64,000 bases of DNA from Trichosphaerium sp. ATCC 40318. Taxonomy: Eukaryota > Discosea > Flabellinia > Trichosidae. The position numbers and the translations under genes are program-made. The notes beneath the pieces were generated by a model. It ran no database searches. It saw only the letters and a list, made by a program, of their open reading frames with translations, and was not told where the DNA came from. The DNA lies in NCBI GenBank assembly GCA_038496445.1, contig JALMLS010000231.1, forward strand, positions 124,001-188,000, given 5' to 3'. Shown piece after piece: positions 1 through 11,720 of the stretch. Position 1 is the first letter of the stretch. Every line of letters begins with the position of its first letter.

Positions 1-987
1 TTTTTTTGGAGTACCAGTTTTTTTGATATTGACACGTGTTTTTTTACAGTAACAATACCACTTATTTTTCATACCCAGACCTACAAAAAAAGATGCAAGT
101 ATCTACTGAAGTATGTGTTAATAGCAAACGTTGAAAATTATAGTCCAATGTTAGATCTTAACAGTGATTTGTAGAAATCACCATACTCTATTCGATACTC
201 GCCAACAAATCAACTTGTTGCTTTTGTTACACGTGGTGTTCTTCATATTACTGATCCTGAATCACATGGAATCAGTAATGATCTATCAGATATCCAAGTA
301 TTGAAACTAGAAGGAGAAGCCACTGGCATGTGTTTTTCAAGAGATGGTCGGACTCTTTTTGTTAGTACGTATAAACCAACACACATGTGGTCAAATAACA
401 AAAAAAAAATCACAACAATCTACTGCCATGCTGTGGTAATTTAAATTAGCGCCTTTTCCTTTACAACAAACAAAACAAATTGATAGTGTACATAAGTGCC
501 TACTATCTATTTTACATTTGAAAAGTACAGGGCAACTATTCATTACTTTCAATCACTTTTTTTTTTTTCAGAGTTTATTGTAGAATACTTAACAGTTAGT
601 TGTTCAGTTCTATTCATTCAAACCAACTTTTTTTCCCTCCCTACACAGAAACACTTTATGTTGTTTCGCTTACAAAACACCATTTTCAAATGGGGAGCAA
701 GGAAAAAAGTTGAAGAATTTGAACGATTTGAAGTGAATTCTTGAGTTTTACATAAAACGAAAAAAATTTTTACAATTAAGTTTTCTCACCTTGTGTTTTT
801 AGGTACAACAAAAGGAATAAATGAATATAAACAAATCGGAATACCTAAATTATCTGATATTTGTATTTCATTTATATCATCAAACTTGGGTAAATTTGTG
901 CACATTGATAATTGGAATAATATTCTACCTATTTCTCTTTTAAGTCGTATATTCCCAAGTGACTCACCTTATATAACATTTGAGTAA
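1..987 (+). CDS. WD40-type beta-propeller protein, 3' end (partial)
   Basis: The gene enters from the left edge. Three exons join in frame: 50-110, 175-364 and 803-987, with introns 111-174 (GTATGT) and 365-802 (GTACGT). The last intron splits a serine codon inside the phrase TLFVSTTKGINEY, which confirms the join. The peptide has two blade-like pieces (IRYSPTNQLVAFVTRG and MCFSRDGRTLFVSTTKG), the usual pattern of a WD40 propeller in which a strand ends in SxDGRxLxVxT. The spacing recalls the fungal/plant WD proteins of the DUF2415 type, where a GTxxGIxEY ending is common. That assignment is inference from memory of the family. The stop is TAA at 985-987. The N-terminal part lies outside the window. 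Confidence 0.6.
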
Positions 988-1432
988 TAATAATAAAAGA
1001 ACACTTTGCTGCTACATACGAAAAGTACTCTTAAAATCTGTAAAACAAACTTACCCTACAACGAACATGGAGTCCGAAAATGGGCACCACAACTCCCTAG
1101 AAACTACGACGTACTTCGTGGGTTCAAAGTATCTAGTAGCGATCATGTGATTTATCAGTTAGACACAAGGCGAGTGGCTATTTTTACGGCAAATTGATTC
1201 GTTTTTGGTTTTACCACATCAGGCAAACCAACCCAAAAAACAGCCTACATTTACCAATTTTACGTTGCAACTACAGTGCTACTCTCCTTATTATATTATA
1301 TTCATATAAGTACATTATCTATACATAGGCACTTAAGAGATATCCGAGAACTCAAGCAGTTACCATCATTTCATCTTCATCTTTTCCTCTTTTTTTCTGG
1401 CTTTTTATCTTAAAAATTTCTTGTTGCACGTT
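988..1432. other. Intergenic gap between convergent genes
   Basis: A 445-bp gap separates the 3' ends of two convergent genes. An open frame at 1006-1197 has no recognisable domain and no splice support, so I do not call it. A 24-nt segment near 1052-1075 recurs with two mismatches near 36262-36285. Nothing else is seen. Confidence 0.5.
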
Positions 1433-4400
1433 TTACTTTCCTTGTGCGTGGTTCAATTGAACTTTTTTTCGCCGACCTTTCCTCTGTCTATTAGACCATG
1501 GAGGTTGAATAATAGGTTTAACCATAGGTGCACTATTAGATCGTGCAGTTCTCTGAGCTTAACAAAGACGTCAGTACAACAATGATGGGAAAAGAAAAAA
1601 GTAAGAAAAAGAAAAAAGCAAGCTGATAATAATCTATTTTATACTAGCAAAAAAGCTACCATTTAGATTAGTGTTAACGTACTCTCAATTGTTGAAACAC
1701 GTAAGAGATCATTTTTTGGTCTTGTCAAATGACCACTATGAGATTCAAGTGAAGATACTTGAAAATCATTTGTAGTATTATCACAACCACGGTAACTCTG
1801 AGAAATACCAGATGATTCACCTCTATAATTATGTTGTGCAAACCTTGCTGGTTCTTTAGTAGAACGATTATGTTGTGAAGGCACAGTCATTGGTTTGCTA
1901 CGTATAGCAGGTATAGTAAATGATTTTGGGTTTGTGGAAGTTTTTGAACTAGAACTTCCTGGAGCTCCATCTGATACAGATTCTCTTTTCTTTTTAGTAT
2001 TATCTCCTCTATGAATCTTAGACTGACTTCTAGGACTACCAATAGTAGGTAGGAAGGTATCAGACTACTCATAAATCATTAAAAGAAGAACCTCACAAGC
2101 GAAACCAAAAAAGTTGAAAAAAAGGTTTATCAAAACACAAGTGTATAACGTACAGCTTTACGCCCTGATTGTGTTCTGCTAGAAAGACTTCCAGAGCTTT
2201 TTGATGGCACCACACAAGACCATTTTGACTTTTTACTAAGAATAGAGAGGTTGAGAATGTGAAAAACATGTGTACATATTAATAATATTCCGCTATTGCT
2301 AAAGAAGAACGTACCTTAATGATCCAGTAGAACAACGTAGAAGAGGCATAGGTTTATTTTTATCTTCCATACCAACACTAATTGGTAAATACTCATTACC
2401 TTGACGTGGAGATAACTCAGTAAAGCTAGTAGGGGACGGTGTATCTCCTCGAGCTTTAGGTTGAAAAAAAAAATTAGTAAAAATCAAACATTTGTATAGT
2501 ATACACAAAACGATATCACACTCTGACTCTTTGAGTATCCCTCCAATGGTCATAAAAATCAACGCGTATACAATATTATAAAACAAACATCTACATACCT
2601 GACGTTGGTAAAAACGAGTAAAATTTCTCGGAATCGTCTTCATTGGAAACACTAAAAGCATCTTCTGCGCAAGCAAGGTGATCATTTAATTTCTTCATAT
2701 CTGGCTTTGAAATTATACCTTTAAATAAAACAGGTTAGGACAAGAAATGCTTGAAGAAGCTAAGAATTAAGAAAAGAAGAAGAAAAAAAGAAGATACCTT
2801 CAAGTCTTTTCTTAATTGCAGCCAAACTAAGCGCTAAAGAACTGAAAAGGCTTTGTTGAGGATTAGGTCTAGAGAGCATATAAAGCAATAGCGTTGTAAG
2901 GTCATTATGGACCATAATGTAGCGTAGTACTAAATATAAGGTTATTGTTTACTCGTCAACTGTGATGTTTAGCTGTTGTACTTACTCTCGTTTTTAATAA
3001 GTTTCTCAATAACGGACATTGCTGTGATGATTTCTTGCTCATCTTTAGATGAGAGGTACTTTATGATTTCCAAAGCAGCTATTTCTCGCTCAAACCCTAC
3101 AACATCACATTAGAACAACCTCAGTGAGCGTAAAACCAAAAAACGATTTTCGCTGTGAGTCTACAATTTTTCATTAATTGGTTTAAAAACGTACTTGAAC
3201 GCTCAGAAAGCTGTACTAACATTGGTAGTGCTAAATTGGTTGTAAGCAATAATGACTTAATGATTTTAAGGAAGGGAACCGAAACAATAGCGTACAAAAA
3301 GGGTAAGGAGTATCTATTGCTGCTTCTGTAAACTCAGTTCGAACATTGATCAAGTGAGTAAGCATATCAAATGATTCATTTGCCAAAACAAACTGATCTT
3401 CGTTCCCTGTACGTGTCAAAATAGCATGTTGATCAGTGTTATTCTGCATCCAGGATATAGTTAAAACACCAGGCTTTCGTGAGAACCGAAACAAGCAGCT
3501 AATACCATTCACGGTTAATATCAAGCGTAATAATCTCTAATGCACGTACATTCCGTCAGGCGACCCGCTTAAAATTGTAGCAGCGCCATGTCTATTGCAA
3601 TTTGGATGGAAGTATCTACAAAACACCATCAGCGTTTAATATTACTATACCCATCGTAATGCCCATGCTAACTAGTTCTTATATGCGTACCTATGACGAA
3701 TATACGGTGCACGTAGTGGAAACTGCAAAAAGTCGCTGTACGCCCTTACAACATCAGAAATACTCTTAAAACAGCTACCATCTGGCAAGTGAAATAAATC
3801 ATCGTGACACTCAAGTTGAATACGTTTGATTGTGCCATCGTGGCTGTACGCTTTAAAAGAAGTAAGAAACACGTCAAACTAGACCAAAAAATAAAACAAA
3901 GCGTACTCAGACTGACATGAGGAGAATCTTCCGCTAACATTGCGCAATATGTACCCTGAGGTTTATCTAGTTGTTTGATAAGTATTTAATTCATCATAGA
4001 AGCTATAGAACAATATTTTTTTGGTTTTTTTGGTTTTCGAAAAGGGAAACTGTACTTTCTTTTCTTGGGTATGCTTCAAATAGGTAAAGACAAAAAAAAC
4101 ATGAAACGTAACGTACTCGATAGTATCCGTCTTACGTCTTGGATTGTTAAACAACCGTAGAAAAATTCTTCTGAGAATACTGATTTAGCCTAAAGGGTTT
4201 ATGAGACTAAAGAGTAAACGTGATAACGTCTACAGCCAAAAGAAGAAATTAAATAGTTATGTACCATCTTTATTACTCTGTCGTTATCGCCAAACGTAAC
4301 CATGAATGTATAAAACTTCTCCCTGCTTACTTCTGAAGAGTGTTGTTCACCTTTTATGTTTTAATACTGTAATTCCTGATAGTTCGGATAATGCGATTTC

Positions 4401-4649
4401 TGATAGTAGCAGTGCGTTTAGTTAAACGTACGGAAGTAATATTTGATTATTTGCAAGCCCCAACAATCTAAGTTGTATTGTGTTCTCATTTCGCTTACAA
4501 AGTTAGACAGAGGCACAGCTCCAACCTGTACACAAGTTAGAGTAGAGATAAACAAAATCATTTTTGAGTACCGAGCCAAAATGTTGATGCCATAGCTCAT
4601 ACTTGACTGATGTGACTTTACGGGTGCGTGTTGGTCGCTGTGGTAACAT
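1433..4649 (-). CDS. Tandem SH2-domain protein with helical (ARM-like) C-terminal region
   Basis: About twelve short exons on the minus strand encode two SH2 domains. The first (roughly 4187-3690) has FFYGCLTIQDVRRIL, GTYCAMLAED and SFKSISDVV-like segments. The second (roughly 3660-3300) has GICLFRFSRKPGVLTISW, DQHAI and SFDMLTHLI. The canonical FLVRxS strand is intact only in the second (LFRFS, with arginine). In the first the arginine position is methionine (CAMLAE). After the SH2 pair come helices resembling armadillo repeats (FEREIAALEIIKYL, LRYIMVHNDLTTLLLYML), then a long Ser/Pro/Lys-rich tail ending RRKKVQLNHAQGK. A short stretch before the first SH2 (YTFMVTFGDNDRVI) could be a PH-like strand pair. 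Exon edges between 4300 and 4620 are uncertain, and the frame across one intron there is not resolved. SH2 domains imply tyrosine-phosphorylation signalling in this organism. The start chosen is ATG at 4649. Confidence 0.65.
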
Positions 4650-4869
4650 TTAAGAGTTATTGTTCCAAACCGTCCTTCTCGCCGTTTTTTATGAATGCGG
4701 TCACAGATCAGAGCAAGTTTTGTGGATTGTTTTGGTGTTTTAGCGATAATTACGACTGAACGTTTGTAATGGCCTATACGTTGCTCTGTACGTTATTGAG
4801 TGCGCAGTGCGAGTTAAAAAACGGTTCGCTAGTACTATCAAAGTCAACAATTGTTAACTATCTACAAAA

Positions 4870-5449
4870 ATGGCGGAGCTTAAAATGCAAGAGGCACAAC
4901 CAGATCCTGTACAACAGGCAGTTAAAGATCATGGCATTGTCAGACCACCGTCATTTTATCAGATAATACGCCCATTAGTTGCGCTAGTGTACGAGTATTA
5001 TTACATAGCGTGGATACTCATTGTCGTTACAATTGCTGTTTTTTATTTTGGTACGCCACGTTTACAAATGGTCACTAACGCGCGAAGACATCCCAGCATA
5101 CCTTAGAAGGCGCTTTTTAGCGTATTATTATTCAGAATCAAGCAAACCATACGGTGCGTCATCAATGAATCGTTTACAGTGTTCTGAATCTTCAATATCT
5201 GATCTACTTTGCCGCAGATATTGCAAAACAAGCTGAATTGAGGCGCAGCATGAATTCTATACGCGAACAGCAACAAAAGAAATTGTTGGAGCAGAGTAAA
5301 CTTGTAGAAGAAGCCGAAAGAGAACGTAGGCGAGTTCTGAGTCAAGCAGCTGCTAAAAACCCTTACACATCAGGTACCATACAAATTGGATTTGACACTT
5401 TGCTGACACTTGCATAGCGGACTCCAGCGGGGTGCGTCAGCGCCACTGA
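4870..5449 (+). CDS. Small single-pass membrane protein with coiled coil, SelS/VIMP-like
   Basis: ATG at 4870 opens a peptide with a short polar N-terminus, one hydrophobic segment (YYIAWILIVVTIAVFYF) and, after one or two small introns, a charged helix (AELRRSMNSIREQQQKK, then EEAERERRRVLSQ) ending near NPYTS. The exon containing the helix begins at about 5219. The last intron may or may not be removed, giving stops at 5449 or 5417. A membrane anchor followed by a basic/acidic coiled coil is the layout of selenoprotein S/VIMP of the ER-associated degradation machinery, but I see no selenocysteine codon or SECIS element. The assignment is therefore only a resemblance. The gene shares a 220-bp divergent promoter region with the SH2 gene. 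Confidence 0.45.
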
Positions 5450-5634
5450 AGCATTTGTAAGTTAACAATAGTTGTACATAAAGCAAATTGAGCAAAGCTG
5501 AACGCTATCACTTGTGTCACGTTTTTATATGCTGGTTGCAAACGCCATGATGCCTCAATTTTCAGGCGTAGAACAGCAAGTTTTACCTTTTTTGACTTTG
5601 CTCCAGTGAAGGTAAACCAAGCACATCTGTTACA

Positions 5635-7941
5635 ATGATGCTTTGCCGCGGGCTAAAAGCCAATGCGGTGGTAGCTAAACGCTCAAAAAGGTCTAATGTG
5701 GCCACAACACATACCAAGAGAGCCTATGTTGAATACCTGCATGAAACTCACTGGGACGCCGATGGAAACCCAACTAACAAGCCACCATTCTTTTTGGCTC
5801 GTGATATAGCTAAAAAAGAACCACTGGAGGAAGAAGAGCCAAGGCGTGAACTCGTGGAGGGCGGCGAAATGAATATCAAAGCAACTATGATAACTTATGA
5901 GCAAACTGCAGAAATTAAGCGCCATCACTTCGCGAGCGAGCTAGTGAAGTTTCGTAAGGAATACACAGCACCTTACATTGAAAAAATTCAAGACGTCAGG
6001 TATTGTGCTACAAGCGCCTCTTTTATACTAAAAACTGTCAAGAGATAACTGGATAACCGAAGAAATGCGTAAAAAGCGTCGAGAAGCGTACAGGGAAAAC
6101 AAAAGAAGGAGAGCCGCTGAAAAGAAGGAGTACGTATAACTGATAGCGCCAGCAGTAGCCCTGGCTAAAAATTTCGAACTACAAGCTTGCTAACACATCT
6201 GACAGAAAGCATCGCTTGTCTCGTAACTACATTGGTGATATTATCAGTAAAATATCTGAAGAAATAGATTCTGCGCGTGTTATGAACAGAACAACCGATA
6301 GTACGTCACAAATTTTTTTGAAAGCGTAACCTCTTGTTTTTGTATGAAATGAACTAACATGGTTGTAGTACCTGATGAAATTGCACAGGATGCCAAGATA
6401 AGTGATGGATTTTTAAGAAGGTTCCATGGCAATTTTAAAGAGATGGTATACCTTGAACCAGCGGAAAATACAGCCGAGGGTCGTTATCAGATGATGGGTT
6501 TCCGAGATGGTGAAGTTGGTGTATGTCAAAAAAACCGAAAAACAACTTGTTTTATTTTCTTGTTTTTTTAATGAGGTTGATTATTGATGTAAGCTATTAG
6601 CATTTGCGCCAAATTAGAAACAGACATGAGATTGTGTATTGGATGGCATTACCTGAGGATGTAAAGCGTGAGAACATAAGGTAATATTGAAAGCGACAAC
6701 AACGTGAAAACTTTAGTACTTTTTGAGTTTAGAATGTTGAATTGTTATATTAATCGCTTTACATAGGCAAAGCTTACGTGATTCTGGTTTTGATGTTCGC
6801 GAAATGTTGAAAGATGAAGAAGTTGGTAAACGAGTACATCAAGGTTTCAGAGCTGAAATTAAGGATTCTGTTGATGGTAAGATAACTACTACTTTCTTTT
6901 TTTTTTGGTTTTATTGCTGTTTCTTTAACTTACCTTTTTTTTCCCAAATAGATGTCAGCAAGTCGTATAAATTTGGTGAAGAAGATCATGAAATCGATAC
7001 ACCATCTGTTAGATCTCCGCCTGATATTTCAACAATTAAACAATTGGAAATTGAGCGCGCTCAACAGTTCTCATTACCTCCTATCGAAAAGAAAATGAGT
7101 CTTGATTTACCAGTCAAATGGATAACCACTGATTGGCCTGGTCAGCATGGAAAGCATGATGTTCACCCTACTCCTGATTGGATGAACAGAAAATCTAAAC
7201 TTCAAATTTATGTACGCACCTTGTTCACAAGCTTTTTGATTTAACTCAAGTTCTCATGATTCTTTCTCAGGTACCAGCACTTAAGTTGATGCCTGTAGCT
7301 GAGCATCGTCTACGTATACTCGCAGGACCACGATACAATATGAAAAGTGAGGTTATAACTATTACATGCTCTAAGAAGAAGAATCTTCATGAAAATCGGT
7401 ACAGTGCTTTTTTCTCTTTTTGATTTTTACTGCTTGAGAAATTACTTATGACCCTTTAGTGTTGAGTGTGTACGTATACTAAGATGTATGATTAATGAAG
7501 CATGGAAAGCAGATTTGAATTATATCCCTGTAGACGAGGAATACCTACCACAATACAGAGTGCGCGATAACATATTTCTTTTGGTTCACTTAAAAAAAAA
7601 ACCTTCAAAATGAATTCAAGCTTTTGGCCACGTGTCTCTTTCAATGGTGATTTTATTAATATACTAACGACCATTTTTAAAATTAGTTCGAGTGGGAGCT
7701 TGATGATGAGGAGGAGCGCTTGCAGAACGAGGATCCGCTTGATAATTATAAAAAGGGAGACTTTACATTTTTCCGTATGCCACTTCATGCGCTACCTAAC
7801 CCAGAGAGCGAGGAGTACCAAGAAGAAAAACAAGATCTTGATGATGTACTTGCTAAGGTTAAGAAATGGAAGGTAGAAGTTAAAGATCTTGAAGTACAAG
7901 AAGTACCTCGAATGTCTGAAGACATTACTGCTGAGTTGTAA
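5635..7941 (+). CDS. MRPS35: Mitochondrial small-subunit ribosomal protein mS35
   Basis: Nine or ten exons join in frame from ATG ATG at 5635 to TAA at 7941. The N-terminus (MMLCRGLKANAVVAKRSKRS) is rich in Arg, Ala and Ser like a mitochondrial transit peptide. The conserved mS35 core lies in exons 7271-7518: LRILAGPRYNMKSEVITI followed by NRVECVRILRCMINEAW. This matches the family pattern of a ribosomal-core strand, AGPRY, a threonine/serine-rich strand and a closing helix. An internal join at 6128/6210 follows a textbook GCTAAC branch site and links two open frames that could be mistaken for separate genes. The C-terminus is acidic and Lys-rich. The product should work in the mitochondrial ribosome. 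The family call is recognition of the core motif; the N-terminal third is not recognisable on its own. Confidence 0.7.
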
Positions 7942-8277
7942 AAAAAAAAATAAATAAGAATCCAAAAAAAATCAAATGTTTTGTTTTCTTCGTCCTTCAC
8001 AAACAAAGGCTCTTTAGTTACGGAAAATGTACTAATGCGGATGTCAAGCGTTAAGTTGTTAGTTTTAGGTTGGCTGTTATGCCTTTGAAGCCACTAGAAG
8101 AGCTAATCGTTCAAAAGCTGAATTTGGCTTTTTTGTCTTTGTTCGCATAAATGTAAATCATGAGTTGGTTTATTGACAAGGTTGTACTTGTTGATTTCTT
8201 TGGGCAAAAGGTTGGTCTGTTATTTTCTTGTTTGAGCAATATTACAGTTGTGGTATGTAATCAACGCTACAGGCGTA

Positions 8278-10938
8278 TGACCGACCCATCTTACGAGAAT
8301 TGGCTCAACGCTCAGCTGAATGGGGGTGAGGAGCATCAAACAGAAGACCCCAGAGCGAGTACTATACCGTATGATACAGTAGAGGCGTTCACTAAGGCTG
8401 TAATTGGCGATATGGACTTTGTACGCTTATGAGTCAATAAACTATTATTAATGTATTAGGTCGAACCTGAACCTGTTAATACGACTCCTGGTAAACTAAT
8501 AAAAGCCGAAGTGCACGGACCTGGTACAAAGCACTTTTAACCATCTCTATTATTTATATTCGCACAAAAACCGCGTTACCTGCGTGCTACCAAGATGTTT
8601 TGTGCACTATTTTTTTTTTGGTTCAGAATTTCAAAGCTTGAGTGGTTCCTTGCATTGATTATACAATAGTCTATGCGGAACACGTATCAATTACGCGCAA
8701 TTTGTCATTTCGAATGTAATTTTCACAAAACATGTCATTTTTTTTTAAACCAACGGATTTTTACGTTATCTCACATATTGTAGGCTTGGAGGAACCTATT
8801 GCTTCAGAGGAGACTTTTTTCACAATTAATTTTTTGGAAAGAGTTGATTTAAGTATTGTTGATGTTGAAATATTTGGTCCTTCGCCTCCTAAAGCACAAG
8901 TAAGCCATTAGGAACAGTAGATGTGTTGACTCTATTTTTTTTTTCATTTTTTTTTTTTCATTTCAGTTCAATCAGTCGAACTGTATTCTCTTGTACTGTT
9001 TTCTTTTCAATCTGCTCTTGTCTGTAAAAATACAAGTTAATAATCATTGTCAGTTGATGCTTTTTTAAATTATTATTTGGCGTTCAACGTAGGAGTAATG
9101 TAAATAGCTTGGGGTTTTTGTAGTTCGTATTTTTTTTTGTTCTAATTTAATTGTAGATGTTTAAAACATCGGATACATGTCTTGATATTAGCTACTCTGT
9201 AGCAAAACCTGGCGATTATGAAATAGATATTTATGTCGGTGATACACTAGTTGAAAACTGTCCATTCAAAGTTAGAGTATTATCAAAAGGTAACAAACAA
9301 ACACATGCACAAAACGTTTCAACAAAAAAAAAGAGAAATATCAAAATGTCACGTTTCAAAAAACGTGGATTTCTTTTCTTTTCATGAACACCGCTTTAGC
9401 TATAAAAGCTTTATATACGCTTATTAACACTTCATGCCTTCGTTTTCAAAGAATCAAATGCGTTGTTCTTTTGCACGTGGTTACGAGCTTATTGGCTTAA
9501 TTTTTAATTTTTTTTTTCTTGTTTAGAGGAGGAAATGGATATGCTTGCTGCTTTTAATAAAATGGCTATGGCTGAACCAGATCCAGAACCACAAGAAGAT
9601 CCTTTAGCACTCTTTGATCTTCAAGCAGCTGATGATGGTGCTGTTCTTGGTCAATTGATGAACGTACTTGGTTCAATGGAACAGAGATTTCAAGACCTTG
9701 TACAGAAAACTGGTGCTGGTTCGTGAATCTTTATTAATATTTTGCCTAAACAAGCGCATTACCCTTACTATCGCTTTTATATATGCGTTAGGTTTAATGG
9801 AATCTGTTTTTTAATCTGTTATTAGGACAATCATCAGAAGAGATTCGTCAAGTGCAAGATAACATTAAAGATATTCGTGAGGTAATTAGCGTCTTTCTAT
9901 CTTCTTATTTCTTCTATCATTTAGTCTATTTAATGCCTGTTATTCACTGTAAATTTAGATGGCTGCTTTACAGAATAACTCTTCTCCACAACTTAACACT
10001 CAAGCATATAATAGTGCACCAACACTAAACACAAATGTGAATAAGATAAAACAATCTCCACAGCTTCATAGAGTTGCTAGTAATCCAGTTGATAATCCAC
10101 ATATGCAGCACTCTCATAGTGACTCAAGGATTCCAGAGTCATCTTCTACAAAAAAATCAGAGCAGTTCATTAAGAGAACTCCAAGTTACGGTAAGTAATA
10201 GATCATTTTATATTTCTTGTTAAAATGTCAAGTTGTAATTTTTTTAACTTTTGGTTAGAGCCAAAGTCTTCTAAGAAACGCTCGTCTCCAGTTACTGCAC
10301 AAAACAAGAATGCACATGTACCTCCTGTAAAAACAGCGTCTGCTTCAGGTGGTTCCCCTGTGACCAAAGGCCGTAAAGATAGCGCAAAAGCAGAAAAAGT
10401 ACGTGCCATTTTTCTTAACAAACTCCTTCCGTTCTTACTTGTCTTTAATTTTTGGTATATTCTTTCATTAACAGTTTCTTTTTCGTAAAGGAAATTGTTA
10501 TTTATTTTGCCGATGGTTCAAGAGAACCCTTTACGGTGCGTAACACGCTAACGGCAAATGCACTAAAGTTCCAAATATTGAAGAAAAAGGTAAGTGTTGT
10601 ATCTAGTGTTCTATTAGCATACCTTGAGTTTTTTTGCTTATTATATTCGTTTAGGGTATTTCAGCAAAAGAATTCGAAGCGTACGGGCTTTACTCAACAG
10701 ATCAACGGAGTACGTTAACCACATACATGGATTTCTTTCTTCTGGTTGAAAAGATATAAGTTTTTTTCTTTATTTTTTTTGAACTTACGAAGGTACTGTA
10801 GATGAAACAGAAGTTACAGAACGTATGCGTCCATATAATATACAACTTCAGAACGGTTGGTCATCATCACATAAGTTTGTTTTCAAGCGAGCACCTAAGA
10901 AAAAGCACAAAAAGAAAAAAGATAAGAAGAAGCGCTAA
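8278..10938 (+). CDS. Filamin-type Ig repeat protein with C-terminal ubiquitin-like domain
   Basis: The exons give, in order: an acidic N-terminus; one complete filamin/ABP280 repeat split over three exons (KLIKAEVHGPG at about 8497, FFTINFLERVDLSIVDVEIF at about 8813, then SVAKPGDYEIDIYVGD and CPFKVRVL at 9157-9290); an EEEMDMLAAFNKM segment; a helix at 9825-9880; a Ser/Asn/Pro-rich linker at 9960-10395; and a beta-grasp-like domain (EIVIYFADGSREPF, ILKKKGISAKEFEAYGL) ending in a very basic tail of KKKHKKKKDKKKR type. Filamin repeats cross-link actin or bind receptor tails. The C-terminal fold resembles ubiquitin-like/FERM F0 domains, so a cytoskeletal adaptor is a reasonable inference. There is no calponin-homology domain, unlike true filamins. 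The start is uncertain: an in-frame ATG also exists at 8160, with an intron-like stretch between. Confidence 0.6.
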
Positions 10939-11393
10939 CAAAAAAAAAACAAAAAAAAGAGAAATTTCCTTAAAGCTTGTACCGATGTGGTGATGGATGA
11001 TCAGAAAAAAAATCTCCCAAACAAACAAGCGTGATTGATTGTATTCGTTGTGTAAAAAAAGTAACAAATGTAAATGAAAACTGGCAAAAAAAAGCGACAT
11101 GTGTTGTTTCTTTTTTATCGAACAAGTGGCTAGCTCCTACTTTATTACATAGCTGGTTACTACCCCAAAGGGGTAGTGAAAGATACTACAATTCAAGATG
11201 ACGTTTACAGCACGTAAGCCTTTGTGGATGCAGACATGTTATTAGTTCCCAACAACAAATGTATGTATCCTTACTCAAACCAACTACAGACAATCAACAC
11301 TAACAAATGTTTTCGGAGTGAAGTTTTGAATCGAGCTCATATCGCTTTTGTCGCTACCAATCGAAAGAAAGAGCGAAAGAGAGCTGTAGTTTA
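10939..11393. other. Intergenic region
   Basis: About 450 bp between two plus-strand genes. A-rich runs follow the stop codon of the filamin-like gene. No RNA gene or conserved coding segment is visible. Confidence 0.4.
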
Positions 11394-11624
11394 ATGTTGA
11401 GCGTCGCTAAAAAAAGAGGAACAGAAAATAAAGAGAACAATCCCTGGAAAATTTCCAGGGCTGTACAAACAATGCCGAAACCAGTAACAGACTGTTATGC
11501 GTTGTTATCAGTTAAAAATCTCCAAAAATGCGTGTTGGCCTCAGTTTTGTATGATAAACTCAAAAGCAGACATCGTAAACACCATTACAATGATAACTAT
11601 CATTTACGGGTTCTCTACGCGTAG
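11394..11624 (+). CDS. Short basic open reading frame, uncertain
   Basis: A 76-codon uninterrupted frame begins MLSVAKKRGTENKENN and ends NYHLRVLYA. It has no domain I recognise. Its first third is Lys/Glu/Asn-rich and the rest could form helices. It lies between two plus-strand genes and ends about 100 bp before the zinc transporter start. It includes the palindrome at 11442-11460. It may be a real small gene or chance. Confidence 0.25.
   Translation: MLSVAKKRGTENKENNPWKISRAVQTMPKPVTDCYALLSVKNLQKCVLASVLYDKLKSRHRKHHYNDNYHLRVLYA
11442..11460. repeat. Perfect palindrome, 9-bp arms
   Basis: The arms CCCTGGAAA and TTTCCAGGG are exact inverted copies around one central A. The site lies inside a short uncertain frame about 260 bp upstream of the zinc-transporter start codon, so it could be a regulatory dyad. 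No function is shown. Confidence 0.4.
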
Positions 11625-11720
11625 AAATATCTATTCCGCTTAAAATTAGCACTAGTGCACTGTAAACCTTAACTGTCATTTATTCAAACCTCCAGCACGC
11701 CATACACCTCTCTGTACTCA

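Noticed and set aside
1052-1075. 24-nt sequence repeated near 36262 (two mismatches) as a mobile element trace
   Set aside because: The match does not extend further and a 16-nt exact core can arise by chance in 64 kb.
4870-5449. Selenoprotein reading of the SelS-like gene
   Set aside because: No in-frame TGA followed by a recognisable SECIS stem-loop was seen; stops are ordinary.
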